Counted from the stretch's first letter, positions 1 through 8,587 are shown. The stretch: 64,000 bases of DNA from JBCFBK01 sp038562555 (GCA_038562555.1 JBCFBK010000025.1:1-64000), one strand, 5' to 3'. Notes: generated from the sequence alone by a model not told the origin. Translations and numbers: made by a program.

Positions 1-1071
1 GTGCTGACCTTGTGGATGGGTATTATGAAGATCGGTGAGGGAGGTGGCGTCGTGAAAGTATTTTCGAAATTGGTGGGACCTTTCTTCCGGAAGCTGTTTC
101 CGGAACTTGGGAAAGATCATCCGGCACAGGCTTCGATCATGATGAATATTGCTGCAAACATGCTGAACCTGGATAATGCCGCCACCCCGATGGGCCTCAA
201 GGCTATGCAGGAAATGCACGAGACCAATCCTGATCAAGAAACTGCTTCGAATGCCCAAATCATGTTTCTGGTACTGAACACCTCGGGACTGACCCTGCTG
301 CCGATCAGCATCATGGTATACCGAACCCAGTTGGGGGCAGTAAATCCGAGTGATATTTTTATTCCGATCATGCTGGCTACCTTCTTCTCGACGCTGGCGG
401 GACTTATTTCGGTGGCCGTCTATCAGAAGATCAATCTTTTTGATAAGGTCATTATGGCCTACCTTGGTGGTCTGACTGCTTTTATTGCAGGCGTTATCTG
501 GTACTTTTCGACCCTGGAGAAAGATCAGATAACAGCTATCTCGTCGCTGGCCAGTAACCTCATCCTGTTTTCAGTAATTGTTTCTTTTATCCTCCTGGCG
601 CTTCGCAGGAAGATTAATGTTTATGAGGCATTTATAGAAGGCGCCAAAGATGGTTTTAAAACGGCCGTGATGATTATCCCTTATCTGGTGGCCATCCTGG
701 TGGCCATCGGTGTATTCCGGACTTCAGGAGCGATGGACTGGCTGGTGGAGGGGATTGCCTGGGTTTTCGCTCAGCTTGGCGTGAACACTGATTTTGTTGA
801 AGCATTACCTACAGCCCTGATGAAACCGCTCAGCGGGAGCGGCGCCCGCGGCATGATGGTTGATGCCATGACCACGCACGGAGCAGATTCCTTTGTGGGA
901 AGAGTTGCCAGTATCGTTCAGGGATCGACCGATACCACCTTTTATATTCTGGCTGTGTATTTCGGATCAGTGGGAATCAGGAAAACCCGCCATGCCCTGA
1001 CTTGCGGTCTCATTGCCGATTTTTTTGGCATTGTGGCAGCCATTTTAATGGGATACCTGTTCTTCCACTGA
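1..1071 (+). CDS. SpmA/SpmB-type nucleoside recognition (Gate) domain membrane protein, 5' partial
   Basis: This is a polytopic inner-membrane protein of the spore-maturation A/B type, in which the two nucleoside-recognition (Gate) domains are fused, as is common in Bacteroidota. The visible part carries the SpmA-like motif NMLNLDNAATPMG near residue 55 and the SpmB-like stretch TALMKPLSGSGARGMM near residue 270, with several hydrophobic segments between them. No upstream sequence is available and the first base is a GTG in frame, so the true N-terminus probably lies left of the window. The family is linked to transport of nucleosides or peptidoglycan-related substrates, but the substrate is unknown. 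It converges with the antiporter gene, leaving only 4 nt between the two stop codons. Confidence 0.8.
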   Translation: MLTLWMGIMKIGEGGGVVKVFSKLVGPFFRKLFPELGKDHPAQASIMMNIAANMLNLDNAATPMGLKAMQEMHETNPDQETASNAQIMFLVLNTSGLTLLPISIMVYRTQLGAVNPSDIFIPIMLATFFSTLAGLISVAVYQKINLFDKVIMAYLGGLTAFIAGVIWYFSTLEKDQITAISSLASNLILFSVIVSFILLALRRKINVYEAFIEGAKDGFKTAVMIIPYLVAILVAIGVFRTSGAMDWLVEGIAWVFAQLGVNTDFVEALPTALMKPLSGSGARGMMVDAMTTHGADSFVGRVASIVQGSTDTTFYILAVYFGSVGIRKTRHALTCGLIADFFGIVAAILMGYLFFH

Positions 1072-1075
1072 TCCG

Positions 1076-3121
1076 TTATTCGGAAAATGGCGGATTGGTG
1101 AGATTTGGTGAAATGATCAGGTAGGCATAATTGCTTTTTTCCCCGTCCATCATGCTGGTAACACTTTTTACGTCGTTGGAGAAGTAAGAAACCGATCCTT
1201 CCCTGGGCTGAATGAAAACAATCAGGTCGCTTTCTTTAAATCCGCCACTGATCCGCTTCATATCTGTGGCGATATCGGCCGTTTCAAATTCAAAGTTGCC
1301 TTTTATTTTCAGGTAATCGATCGTTAGCCGCATCGCATCGATCGTACGGGTATCACTATAGAAGTTACAAGGTATTCCCAGATTTTTGGCTAAACGTGCG
1401 AGTTTTCGCAGCCAGTTTTGGAAGCCGTACTCCTTGTCGGAATGTGACGGACAAATAATCTGAAGGGAGGTATGCAGATAAATAGCATTTACCGGCTTGT
1501 AGAAGAACAGTAGTTTGTTGGTGGAATTCATCAGGTGCTGCATGAGATTTCCAAAAATGACATCCGAAAACCGCGACCTTGGAGAGGTTCCGATTACCAG
1601 GTCAGTGGCGGCTATTTCGGTGATTACCCTTCGGATACCGCTGGCAACATTCTGGTCGAGCGTAGTGATAATCTCAATCTCCCGTTCCGTTTCCGCTCCG
1701 TATTTTATGAGCTTTTCAAGTTTTTCCCTTGTTTCCGTCAGCTTCCGGCCGGCCTGCTGATTATCATTTACCACTGTGAGTACATAAACCGGCGTATTAT
1801 TTTCAGGTTCTGATATATTCAGGGCAAAATCGGTCAGATAGGTCATCGTTGCAGGGTTTGAGATCGTTACCAATATCCGGTCGAACTCAGATTCCGAAGG
1901 AAGTATAATTTCAGTCGATCGTTCGATCGCCAGCTTCCGGGCAGCATCTTCGGTGATCAGACTTGAGGCAATACAGGAGATGAGGATAAGGATGATCGTT
2001 CCGTTCAAAATATAGAGATCCAGAATACCCATGTTATATCCTACCGTGATCACGGCCAGTGTTGCCACAGCATGAGCTGAGCTCAGTCCGAAGATCAGCT
2101 GGTTCTGAGCAGGGGAATATTTTAAGAACCGCGCTGTGAGGGAAGCTGCCACCCATTTACCCGTGAATGCGACAATCGTAAGTGTCAGGGCGATCCAGAG
2201 GGTTCGGGAGCCGGCAAATACGGCCTCCAGGTCGATAATCATTCCAACGCTTATTAAAAAGAATGGAATGAACAAAGCATTTCCCGCGAATTCAATCCGG
2301 TTCATCAGTGGCGAAGTCTTTGGTACCAGCCGGTTTAGCACCAAACCGGAAGTAAAGGCACCGATGATGGGTTCCAGACCTGCCAGCTCCGCGAGGAAAG
2401 CCGAGAAGAATACGGTTGCGAGTACGAAAATATAATGGGAGTATCGTTCATTTTCGATGCGTTTAAATACCCATCGGGCGGCAACCGGTATGACTTTAAA
2501 CATAAACAGGAAGAACAGGGTAAAAGAGATGGCCATTTCGATCCACATCCCCGGCCCATCGCTCTCGCCTTGAATTCCGTTTATCAGGGCCAGTATGATC
2601 AACACCGCCGTATCGGTAATGATGGTCCCGCCCACAGTTATCGCCACCGCCTCGTTCCGGGTTAAGTCCATCTTGCTTACGATCGGGTAGGCGATCAGCG
2701 TATGAGTTGAAAACATGCTGGCCGTAAGCAGGCTGGTGAGGTAACCGTAATCCAGTATAAAATAGCAGACCGGGAAGCCGATTACCAGCGGAAGGCTAAA
2801 GGTCAGCACGCCAAAGAGGATACTTTTGTTTTTATTCCGCGAAAATTCATCGGGATCAAGTTCCAGTCCGGCGAGGAACATAATATATAACAGGCCGATT
2901 GTAGAGAATAAAACGACAGCTTCATCACGGGCAATCAGGTTAAATCCCTGCGGACCGATTATAATTCCGGATATGATCAGCACAATAATCCCGGGGACCT
3001 TGATTCTTCTTAGCAGGAAGGGCGCCACCAGAATAATGATCAGAATAACCGTAAAACTAAGCACGGAATTGTGAAAGGGCAGTGTAAATTCTTCAACAAG
3101 ACGTTCAAAAAAAGATCCCAT
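1076..3121 (-). CDS. CPA2-type cation:proton antiporter with C-terminal universal-stress-like domain
   Basis: An integral membrane Na+/H+ or K+/H+ exchanger of 681 residues. Roughly residues 15-390 form the Na_H_exchanger domain with about 12 hydrophobic segments. The GLELDPDEF and GAFTSGLVLNRL stretches resemble core helices of KefB/GerN-like proteins. Residues about 410-680 are soluble and look like tandem universal-stress-protein (USP) domains, for example ILVTISNPATMTYLTDFAL and DLVIGTSPRSRFSDVIFGN. Together these would couple cation/proton exchange to a cytoplasmic nucleotide-binding regulator. The gene stands alone on the minus strand, and a heptad-repeat array lies just upstream of its start. 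Ion specificity cannot be read from the sequence. Confidence 0.88.
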   Translation of the reverse strand: MGSFFERLVEEFTLPFHNSVLSFTVILIIILVAPFLLRRIKVPGIIVLIISGIIIGPQGFNLIARDEAVVLFSTIGLLYIMFLAGLELDPDEFSRNKNKSILFGVLTFSLPLVIGFPVCYFILDYGYLTSLLTASMFSTHTLIAYPIVSKMDLTRNEAVAITVGGTIITDTAVLIILALINGIQGESDGPGMWIEMAISFTLFFLFMFKVIPVAARWVFKRIENERYSHYIFVLATVFFSAFLAELAGLEPIIGAFTSGLVLNRLVPKTSPLMNRIEFAGNALFIPFFLISVGMIIDLEAVFAGSRTLWIALTLTIVAFTGKWVAASLTARFLKYSPAQNQLIFGLSSAHAVATLAVITVGYNMGILDLYILNGTIILILISCIASSLITEDAARKLAIERSTEIILPSESEFDRILVTISNPATMTYLTDFALNISEPENNTPVYVLTVVNDNQQAGRKLTETREKLEKLIKYGAETEREIEIITTLDQNVASGIRRVITEIAATDLVIGTSPRSRFSDVIFGNLMQHLMNSTNKLLFFYKPVNAIYLHTSLQIICPSHSDKEYGFQNWLRKLARLAKNLGIPCNFYSDTRTIDAMRLTIDYLKIKGNFEFETADIATDMKRISGGFKESDLIVFIQPREGSVSYFSNDVKSVTSMMDGEKSNYAYLIISPNLTNPPFSE

Positions 3122-3143
3122 AGTTTACTTTTAAGTATCAATT

Positions 3144-3234
3144 AAGACACCAGATGCAAGACGAAAGACACTGGATGAAAGATTAAAAAATCATCATTTA
3201 ACCATTTGTTATTTAGCAATTTAACAGTTTGATC
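3144..3234. repeat. Intergenic heptad/octad repeat array
   Basis: Between the antiporter start and the Dabb gene end, positions 3144-3185 divide cleanly into six 7-nt units: AAGACAC, CAGATGC, AAGACGA, AAGACAC, TGGATGA, AAGATTA. After a short spacer, 3195-3234 divides into five 8-nt units: CATTTAAC, CATTTGTT, ATTTAGCA, ATTTAACA, GTTTGATC. The copies are degenerate. The same period-7 and period-8 organisation recurs at other intergenic sites in this window. Confidence 0.7.
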
Positions 3235-3244
3235 ATTCTCCGGT

Positions 3245-3673
3245 TCAGCTCACTGCGTCGTAAACCTGCACCCGTTCCCAAAGATCGCCGTACTCGTCGA
3301 TAAATTTTAAATGTACCGGATGAGTCTGGTAATGATCCTGATCTTCCGGGTTTTCAAAAACGGCCAGATAGGAATAGGTAAAAGAATCATCCACAACATC
3401 ACGATCTGATGGTAATGCCCTGCCTACATGGCTCATCTTAATTTCCGGGATTGTAATCAACATGTTTAGCCCTTCTTCAAAGCGCTTACGCGCTGTCCCG
3501 TCGCCGGGATTCTTCAGCCAGAAAAACACGTGATGAATCGTCGCTTTTTCCATTTTTACTTTCAGTCCGGACGCCTTTGCTTTTCCTGTCAGTAACGAGA
3601 GGAAAAGCAGTCCTGCCCAGGCGATCATTTGTTTAAAGAAGTGTCGGCGATCCTTCAGTTTAATTTTATTCAT
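3245..3673 (-). CDS. Dabb (stress-responsive A/B barrel) domain protein with twin-arginine-like signal
   Basis: A 142-residue protein whose C-terminal 100 residues match the Dabb ferredoxin-like barrel (HHVFFWLKNPGDG, then SYLAVFENPEDQDHYQTHP). The N-terminus has RRHFFK followed by a hydrophobic stretch and a probable cleavage site after AKASG. This resembles a Tat signal and implies export of a folded protein, which is unusual for a Dabb protein. The function of most family members is unknown. The start codon overlaps the kdsA stop by 4 nt (ATGA), so the two genes are translationally coupled. The link to KDO synthesis is only positional. Confidence 0.75.
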   Translation of the reverse strand: MNKIKLKDRRHFFKQMIAWAGLLFLSLLTGKAKASGLKVKMEKATIHHVFFWLKNPGDGTARKRFEEGLNMLITIPEIKMSHVGRALPSDRDVVDDSFTYSYLAVFENPEDQDHYQTHPVHLKFIDEYGDLWERVQVYDAVS

Positions 3674-4479
3674 AACTGATCAATTGTTTGTTTTATTTTC
3701 ATCAGCTTGTAAAGCAAATTTTCAAGCAGGTCGAGACGGAGCATATTAGCACCGTCTGATTTGGCCACAGCGGGATCGGGATGGGTTTCAATAAAAATTC
3801 CATCGGCCCCGACGGCAATTCCTGCTTTCGCTATTGTCTCTATTAAGGCGGGTTTTCCTCCGGTTATGCCGCTGCTCTGGTTGGGTTGCTGAAGTGAATG
3901 AGTAACATCAAGAATAACCGGACAATTATTTTCTTTCATTTCAGGTATTCCACGATAATCGACAATCAGGTCCTGGTAACCAAAAGTAGTGCCCCGTTCG
4001 GTGATCATCACCCGGTTGTTCCCGTTTTCCCGGACTTTATTCACCGCAAACTGCATAGCGCCGGGTGATAAAAACTGTCCTTTTTTGATGTTCACGACTT
4101 TTCCTGTATCAGCGGCCGCCGCCAGGAGGTCGGTCTGCCTGCATAAAAACGCCGGAATTTGCAATACGTCTACATACCGGGCTGCCAGCGCGGCCTCGGC
4201 GGCTGAATGAATATCCGTGACTGTTGGTACCCGGAACTGCCTTCCAACCGCTTGTAGTATTCCGAGTGCCTTTTCATCGCCGATCCCCGTGAAGGAATCG
4301 AGTTTTGACCGGTTGGCTTTCCGGTAAGAACCTTTAAAGACAAACGGGATCTCAAGCCGGTCGCAAATCATGCTGATCTTTTCGGCAATATTGAAGGCCA
4401 TTTCTTCTCCTTCAATCACACAAGGCCCCGCCAGCAGGATAAAATTTTGTCCTGCATATTTTAATCCGGGAATCATCAT
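3670..4479 (-). CDS. kdsA: 3-deoxy-8-phosphooctulonate synthase (KDO-8-P synthase)
   Basis: Condenses phosphoenolpyruvate with arabinose 5-phosphate to make KDO 8-phosphate, a precursor of the LPS inner core, in the cytoplasm. The protein has 269 residues, a normal family length. Visible motifs are LLAGPCVIEG at residues 15-24, FKGSYRKANRSK, VTDIHS, NIKKGQFLSP and ITERGTTFGY. The Cys in AGPC is the position that is Cys in the metal-dependent class and Asn in the metal-independent Escherichia coli type, so a metal-dependent enzyme is predicted. A TACTTTTG promoter element lies about 20 nt upstream. It is the first gene of a two-gene unit with the Dabb gene. Confidence 0.95.
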   Translation of the reverse strand: MMIPGLKYAGQNFILLAGPCVIEGEEMAFNIAEKISMICDRLEIPFVFKGSYRKANRSKLDSFTGIGDEKALGILQAVGRQFRVPTVTDIHSAAEAALAARYVDVLQIPAFLCRQTDLLAAAADTGKVVNIKKGQFLSPGAMQFAVNKVRENGNNRVMITERGTTFGYQDLIVDYRGIPEMKENNCPVILDVTHSLQQPNQSSGITGGKPALIETIAKAGIAVGADGIFIETHPDPAVAKSDGANMLRLDLLENLLYKLMKIKQTIDQL

Positions 4480-4496
4480 TTTTTTTTACGAAGATA

Positions 4497-4504
4497 CAAA
4501 AGTA
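4497..4504 (-). promoter_or_regulatory. Bacteroidota -7 element upstream of kdsA
   Basis: Read on the minus strand this is TACTTTTG, matching TAnnTTTG, and it sits 18 nt before the kdsA ATG. No clear TTTG is seen at the expected upstream spacing. Confidence 0.5.
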
Positions 4505-4933
4505 TCAGGCAGGAACACCAGTTAGCGATCAGCTTTTACCTTTTTTAGGGGATAATACTCCGTATCAGTGCCCCAAAATCGCCAGATATTGGATTGTAGG
4601 CCGAGGATCATCGAAGAAGGAAGATATTGCGAGGGGCTCTATTAACTCATTTTTTTAATAAAATACTATTTTATCTGAAATATAGTTAAAAAAACAGTTT
4701 TGTTAACTTTCAGCGTACAAATTGTTAATTATTCCGGAAAAAAATACTAATTTTCCTTTTAGAATAAACTATTAGCGACTATTTTTCGTTATAGACCGTA
4801 GCCAGTTGAACCAAAGAATAATTCATCCGGATCATTTGTGAAATTAAATCTGATCACGAAAAATTGTTCCGGTAATCTGTCCTGACGGCAGAACCACGTC
4901 GTATGTGACACATAGCTGTTAATTAATTAATTT
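4505..4933. other. AT-rich intergenic region without a recognisable gene
   Basis: About 430 nt between kdsA (minus) and the sensor kinase (plus). It is clearly more AT-rich than its neighbours, with runs of A and T and TTAATTAATTAATT just before the kinase start. A weak interrupted hairpin (GGGG at 4548, ATAC-TCC-GTAT in the middle, CCCC at 4571) is present. No ORF with coding character and no RNA gene was recognised. It probably holds the kinase promoter. Confidence 0.5.
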
Positions 4934-5692
4934 ATGTCTGAAACTTTAGAAGAAACGTTAAAAAAGCCTGTTTTGCTGGAAAGAAAAATAAATGGCCTTG
5001 ATTCCAGTAGGCAAATCATCAGTTCAATAACACATGAACTGCGGAGCCCGCTTGCAATCATTAGTTCGAATATTCAACTATTAAAGCAGTTTAATTACGA
5101 CCTCGACAATAAGGTTGTTAATGAGACCTTTCATTTGTGTGAAGAAGCGGTGAAATCAATTAAACGGTTTGCAGAGGATATCTCTTTTATACATGGTTCA
5201 AATAAGGGAGAATTAAAGCCGGAGAGTAAGAAAATAGAGCCTGACAAATTTTTTGATGAATTGATAGGCAAATTACCGGAATCTGATTATAGCCGAAAGA
5301 GGGTTAAGTACGAAAAAAATATCAAAGCGAAAACATTTTACACTGATCCCCGTTTTCTGTTAAAGATTCTGGAAAATCTGCTAAATAATGCCCTTAAATT
5401 CTCTTCAGAAGATGTATTTCTGAAGGTCGTTTGCACTAAAGAGGAATTAAATATACAGCTTAAGGATCAGGGGATTGGGATGTTGGATGAGGAAATTGAT
5501 TATTTGTTTGAACCTTTCTCCAGGGGGAGCAATGTGAAGATGATTTCAGGAAGCGGACTGGGATTAGCTATTGTAAAAAGGAGTTTGGATCTGCTAAATG
5601 GAAACATGGAAGTTGTAAGTTCAGTTAATCATGGAACAACCTTCAACATAAAAATTCTAAGCAATGGAAGCCAGAAAAATATTGATAATTGA
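4934..5692 (+). CDS. Soluble sensor histidine kinase
   Basis: A 252-residue cytoplasmic kinase without membrane segments or a recognisable sensor domain. The HisKA H-box SSITHELRSPLAII is at residues 29-42 with an intact His. The HATPase part has the N-box ENLLNNALKFS, the G1 box DQGIGM and the G2 box GSGLGLAIVK at about residues 220. The first 25 residues are charged and could dock a partner. It overlaps the following response regulator by 29 nt, so the pair is co-transcribed and is presumably a cognate two-component system. The signal it senses may come through a partner protein; this is inference. Confidence 0.88.
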   Translation: MSETLEETLKKPVLLERKINGLDSSRQIISSITHELRSPLAIISSNIQLLKQFNYDLDNKVVNETFHLCEEAVKSIKRFAEDISFIHGSNKGELKPESKKIEPDKFFDELIGKLPESDYSRKRVKYEKNIKAKTFYTDPRFLLKILENLLNNALKFSSEDVFLKVVCTKEELNIQLKDQGIGMLDEEIDYLFEPFSRGSNVKMISGSGLGLAIVKRSLDLLNGNMEVVSSVNHGTTFNIKILSNGSQKNIDN

Positions 5693-6179
5693 AGATGATG
5701 TACTGTTGTCAAAGACCCTCAAAAATGTTCTGTCTGCCTATGGGTATGAGGCACTGATTGCAAATTCCGGCGCTGAAGGAATCCAAAAAGCATATGAATT
5801 TTCACCCGATCTGATCTTATGTGATATTAACATGAGCCCAATCGACGGGTATCAGGTTTTCAATATTCTGGAAGACAGTTCCGTTACCAATAAAATTCCG
5901 TTTATCTATATCACCGGTAAATCGGACCTGGAAGACATACGTTTGGGAATGGAATTGGGTGCTGACGACTATATTGTAAAACCTTTCAGTAACGAAGAAC
6001 TTTTAAAATCAATCAAGGTCCGTCTGGCAAAATATGAAAAGCTCGTTAATATTGGCAAAAGCGATTACCAGGCGTTGTGGAACTCTCCCCGAACGGCATT
6101 TTTATTTTCGACGGGGAGACAATTTACGAGGTTAATAATGCCTTCCATGAAGCGACAGGATATGTTTATGATGATTTGA
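5664..6179 (+). CDS. Response regulator receiver domain: upstream half of an apparently frameshifted REC-PAS-LuxR regulator
   Basis: Residues 1-125 form a complete CheY-like receiver: the acidic pair in LIIEDD, phospho-acceptor Asp in LILCDINMSPIDG, Thr in IYITGK, and Lys in YIVKPFS. Homology stops at about residue 138 (KSDYQAL), after which the frame encodes 33 unlikely residues up to the stop. The expected continuation, a PAS domain followed by a LuxR helix-turn-helix, is intact in another frame starting at 6077. Adding one base between TTG and TGG at 6074-6079 would restore one protein of about 357 residues. This is either a genuine mutation, a sequencing error or two overlapping cistrons. 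The receiver itself looks functional. Confidence 0.75.
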   Translation: MEARKILIIEDDVLLSKTLKNVLSAYGYEALIANSGAEGIQKAYEFSPDLILCDINMSPIDGYQVFNILEDSSVTNKIPFIYITGKSDLEDIRLGMELGADDYIVKPFSNEELLKSIKVRLAKYEKLVNIGKSDYQALWNSPRTAFLFSTGRQFTRLIMPSMKRQDMFMMI

Positions 6180-6736
6180 AAAAAATTACGTTTAAGGACA
6201 TCGTCGACGAAAAATCGTATATTTCAATCCAGTCGAAAGTGTTAAAATGTGCTAAGGGACTGATGAAAAGCTTTGATGAACAGATCAATATCATCACTGC
6301 CGAAAAAAAGATCCTTTCCAGGAAGCTGTATGTGACGGCCAGCCAGAAGTTCCGCGGATTCACCCTCCTCATTGGCCTGCTTGAATCGGTCGAAGTCAAT
6401 CAGTCCGAATACGACCGTCTGGTTAATATTCTTTCAGAAGAGAAAGTCGATATCAGCGGAAAACTCGCCAGCCGGCTGCAACGGGCTTTTGAATTCCCGG
6501 CCCTGAAGTCTGAAAGTTCTGACAGAACACTGACCCCCAGTATTTTTTCAAAACGGGAGCAGGAGGTGCTGATGCTTTCGTGCCGCGGACTTCCGATCAA
6601 AATAATCGCCGACGAATTATGCATTTCCGATCGCACGGTTGAGAAACACCGGGCCAGCCTGATGGAGAAAACCGGTTCAAAAAATATTGTAGAGGTAATT
6701 ATATACGCGCTCAAAAATGATTTGATCGCGTTATAA
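6077..6736 (+). CDS. PAS domain-LuxR-type HTH protein: downstream half of the split response regulator
   Basis: Begins with GTG exactly where the PAS fold should begin (ELSPNGIFIFDG, then VNNAFHEATGY), which fits the join lost from the receiver ORF upstream. The C-terminal 65 residues are a LuxR/NarL helix-turn-helix: FSKREQEVLMLSCRGLPIKI followed by DELCISDRTVEKHRASLMEK. The middle, around residues 100-145, is probably a linker or coiled region. As a separate protein it would be a PAS-gated transcription factor. As the C-terminal half of the preceding ORF it is the output of the sensor kinase system. No Shine-Dalgarno-like sequence precedes the GTG. Confidence 0.75.
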   Translation: MELSPNGIFIFDGETIYEVNNAFHEATGYVYDDLKKITFKDIVDEKSYISIQSKVLKCAKGLMKSFDEQINIITAEKKILSRKLYVTASQKFRGFTLLIGLLESVEVNQSEYDRLVNILSEEKVDISGKLASRLQRAFEFPALKSESSDRTLTPSIFSKREQEVLMLSCRGLPIKIIADELCISDRTVEKHRASLMEKTGSKNIVEVIIYALKNDLIAL

Positions 6737-6768
6737 AGCCGGAGCTGCAAACACAGAATGAAATTTTT

Positions 6769-7398
6769 CTATGGCGCCAGTCTTCTAACCGACCAGCCCG
6801 AGCCTTCCAGTTTATATCGGAACCTGTCATGAAGCCGGTTTGGACGTCCCTGCCAAAATTCAATTTCTGTGGCTGCGACCAGATAACCGCCCCAGTGATC
6901 AGGTTTTCTTACTTCTTTTCCCTGATACATGTCTTCAAAATGTTTAAAACGGCTTTCGAGTATTTCGCGGCCGGCGATCTCACTGCTTTGATCCGACGCC
7001 CATGCTCCCAGCTGGCTTTCCCGCGGCCTTGACCGAAAATACTCAACCGATCTTTCTGTTTTCAGCTTTTCAACGACCCCCTTTACCCGAACCTGCCGTT
7101 CCAGCTTTGACCAGAAGAAATTGAGCGCGACATGGCTGTTCGATTCAATCTGCCGGCCCTTCGCACTGGCGTAATTGGTGAAAAAAATAAATCCGGCTGC
7201 GTCAAGTTCCTTCAGCAATACAACACGCGTGTCGGGTATTCCGTCTTCACAGGTGGCCAGTGTCATCGCTGTCGGCTCATCCGCTTTACTGTCGATGGCG
7301 GCTTTCATCCAGATACGGAAAAGATCGTAAGGATGCTCACTCAGACCATTTTCGTCGAGCCGAAACTGTTGGTAGTCTCTTCGTATATCCTTTAGCAT
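6769..7398 (-). CDS. pdxH: Pyridoxamine 5'-phosphate oxidase
   Basis: FMN enzyme that oxidises pyridoxine or pyridoxamine 5'-phosphate to pyridoxal 5'-phosphate, the final step of vitamin B6 synthesis or salvage. The 209-residue protein has the family landmarks MTLATCEDGIPDTRVVLLKE, FFTNYASAKGRQI, FFWSKLERQVRVKG, SRPRESQLGAWASDQS and the C-terminal WQGRPNRLHDRFRY with VRRLAP at the end. The ATG at 7398 is used here; a TTG two codons upstream is in frame. It is monocistronic and converges on the LuxR-domain gene with 32 nt between. Confidence 0.95.
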   Translation of the reverse strand: MLKDIRRDYQQFRLDENGLSEHPYDLFRIWMKAAIDSKADEPTAMTLATCEDGIPDTRVVLLKELDAAGFIFFTNYASAKGRQIESNSHVALNFFWSKLERQVRVKGVVEKLKTERSVEYFRSRPRESQLGAWASDQSSEIAGREILESRFKHFEDMYQGKEVRKPDHWGGYLVAATEIEFWQGRPNRLHDRFRYKLEGSGWSVRRLAP

Positions 7399-7486
7399 TA
7401 ACAATTTGTTTAATATTCAGAAAGCATTCTTCTAAACAAGCAATTAGCTGTTTTGTTAAAACAACATAACCAATACAATTCTTACC

Positions 7487-8089
7487 ATGAAAAGTTTAAT
7501 GTCGATTGTGCTTTTATTAACGGCAGCAGCGGTTTATGCCGGAGTGCCACAACTGAAGATTGGAGAAAAAGCGGCACATACTGACGTGAAAATGATGAGT
7601 GTGTCAGGAAAGGAATACTCATTAGCTGATCTGAAGGGAGAAAACGGATTAATCATGGTCTTCTCCTGTAATACCTGTCCTTTTGTTAAAGCATGGGAGA
7701 ACAGGTACAATGAACTGAAAGCGTGGGGCGAGCAGCATGGTGTCGGAATGGCTGTGCTGAATTCGAACCACCAGAACCGGAATGGCAGCGAATCGATCGA
7801 TGAAATGAAGAAGCTTGCCGGCGAAAAAGGATACCAGTTCCCTTATCTGGTTGATGATGAGAGCCTGATTGCCAATGCTGTGGGAGGACAGGTTACTCCA
7901 CATGTTTTCCTTTTTGACAAGAACTTTAAGCTTGTTTATAAAGGGGCAATTGATGATAATTATGAAGACAAAAATGCGGTCAGCAAGCATTACCTGAAAG
8001 ACGCCGTACAGAGCCTGTCCGGCGGTGAAATGATCGCTACGGCTGAGACCGAACCAACCGGATGCGGTATTAAAAGGAAGCTGGATTAA
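7487..8089 (+). CDS. Exported thioredoxin-fold (peroxiredoxin-like) protein
   Basis: A 200-residue protein with a cleavable signal peptide (first ~19 residues, ending VYAG) and an AhpC/TSA-like thioredoxin fold. The active-site motif is FSCNTCPFVKAW at residues 63-74, a CxxC of the CNTCP type, and QVTPHVFLFDKN supplies the cis-proline loop. Proteins of this type are periplasmic thiol oxidoreductases or atypical peroxiredoxins; the substrate is not known. It is a single gene followed by a strong nested terminator. The C-terminus has an extra Cys in TGCGIKRK. Confidence 0.85.
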   Translation: MKSLMSIVLLLTAAAVYAGVPQLKIGEKAAHTDVKMMSVSGKEYSLADLKGENGLIMVFSCNTCPFVKAWENRYNELKAWGEQHGVGMAVLNSNHQNRNGSESIDEMKKLAGEKGYQFPYLVDDESLIANAVGGQVTPHVFLFDKNFKLVYKGAIDDNYEDKNAVSKHYLKDAVQSLSGGEMIATAETEPTGCGIKRKLD

Positions 8090-8093
8090 TTCT

Positions 8094-8175
8094 AAATCCG
8101 GAACCGGAGACTATTTCTGACTTAAAAACCACATTTTTAAGTCTTTCTCTTGTTCCGGATTTATTTTTTTATTTT
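8094..8175 (+). terminator. Nested-hairpin transcription terminator
   Basis: An outer stem AAATCCGGAAC (8094-8104) pairs with GTTCCGGATTT (8152-8162). Inside it a second perfect 10-bp stem GACTTAAAAA (8119-8128) pairs with TTTTTAAGTC (8134-8143). A T-rich tract follows from 8161. It closes the thioredoxin-fold gene. Confidence 0.8.
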
Positions 8176-8180
8176 ATTTG

Positions 8181-8195
8181 TATAACAATGTTATA
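8181..8195. promoter_or_regulatory. Perfect 15-bp palindrome, candidate operator
   Basis: TATAACA-A-TGTTATA lies 27 nt upstream of the J-domain gene, whose partner gene encodes a small DNA-binding-like protein. Position and symmetry suggest an operator for autoregulation. This is inference from sequence only. Confidence 0.4.
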
Positions 8196-8221
8196 TAAAC
8201 GTAAAACAAATATTCTTTTGG

Positions 8222-8587
8222 ATGACGCAATTGATGGCACGGGCCGGTTCAGAAGAGGAACTAAAAAAGGAGTTTAAAAAACTGGCGATGATTTATCATC
8301 CCGACAAGGGAGGAAGTACAGCTTTAATGCAGAAGTTGAACCAGGAATACCGGTTGCGAAAAGAACAGCTGGAAAAAAAGAGTGTTCTGCCGGACGATCT
8401 GAAGGTTGGTGATGCGGTTTTTGTGAACGGCAGCGAGTGCAGAGTTACCCACGTTTCCGCGTTCGCTTTTATTGCCAGGGCTGTTTATTCCGGACGTACA
8501 GCGGTATTTGATCGCCAAACCGGTTATGCGGTCGGGAATAAAAAATTCAGGGCCCGGTTTCATGCCGATGAATACGTCTGGTTATGA
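8222..8587 (+). CDS. Small J-domain protein
   Basis: A 121-residue protein whose first 50 residues are a compact J domain: EELKKEFKKLAMIYHPDKGG carries the invariant HPD needed to stimulate a DnaK/Hsp70 ATPase. There is no Gly/Phe region, zinc finger or DnaJ C-terminal domain. Instead a 65-residue tail of unknown type follows (KVGDAVFVNGSECRVTHVSA, then RTAVFDRQTGYAVGNKKF) that could be a small beta-rich domain. Its stop overlaps the next start by 4 nt (ATGA), so the two proteins are probably made together. It may be a specialised Hsp70 co-chaperone; the client is unknown, and the neighbour is the best guess. Confidence 0.75.
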   Translation: MTQLMARAGSEEELKKEFKKLAMIYHPDKGGSTALMQKLNQEYRLRKEQLEKKSVLPDDLKVGDAVFVNGSECRVTHVSAFAFIARAVYSGRTAVFDRQTGYAVGNKKFRARFHADEYVWL

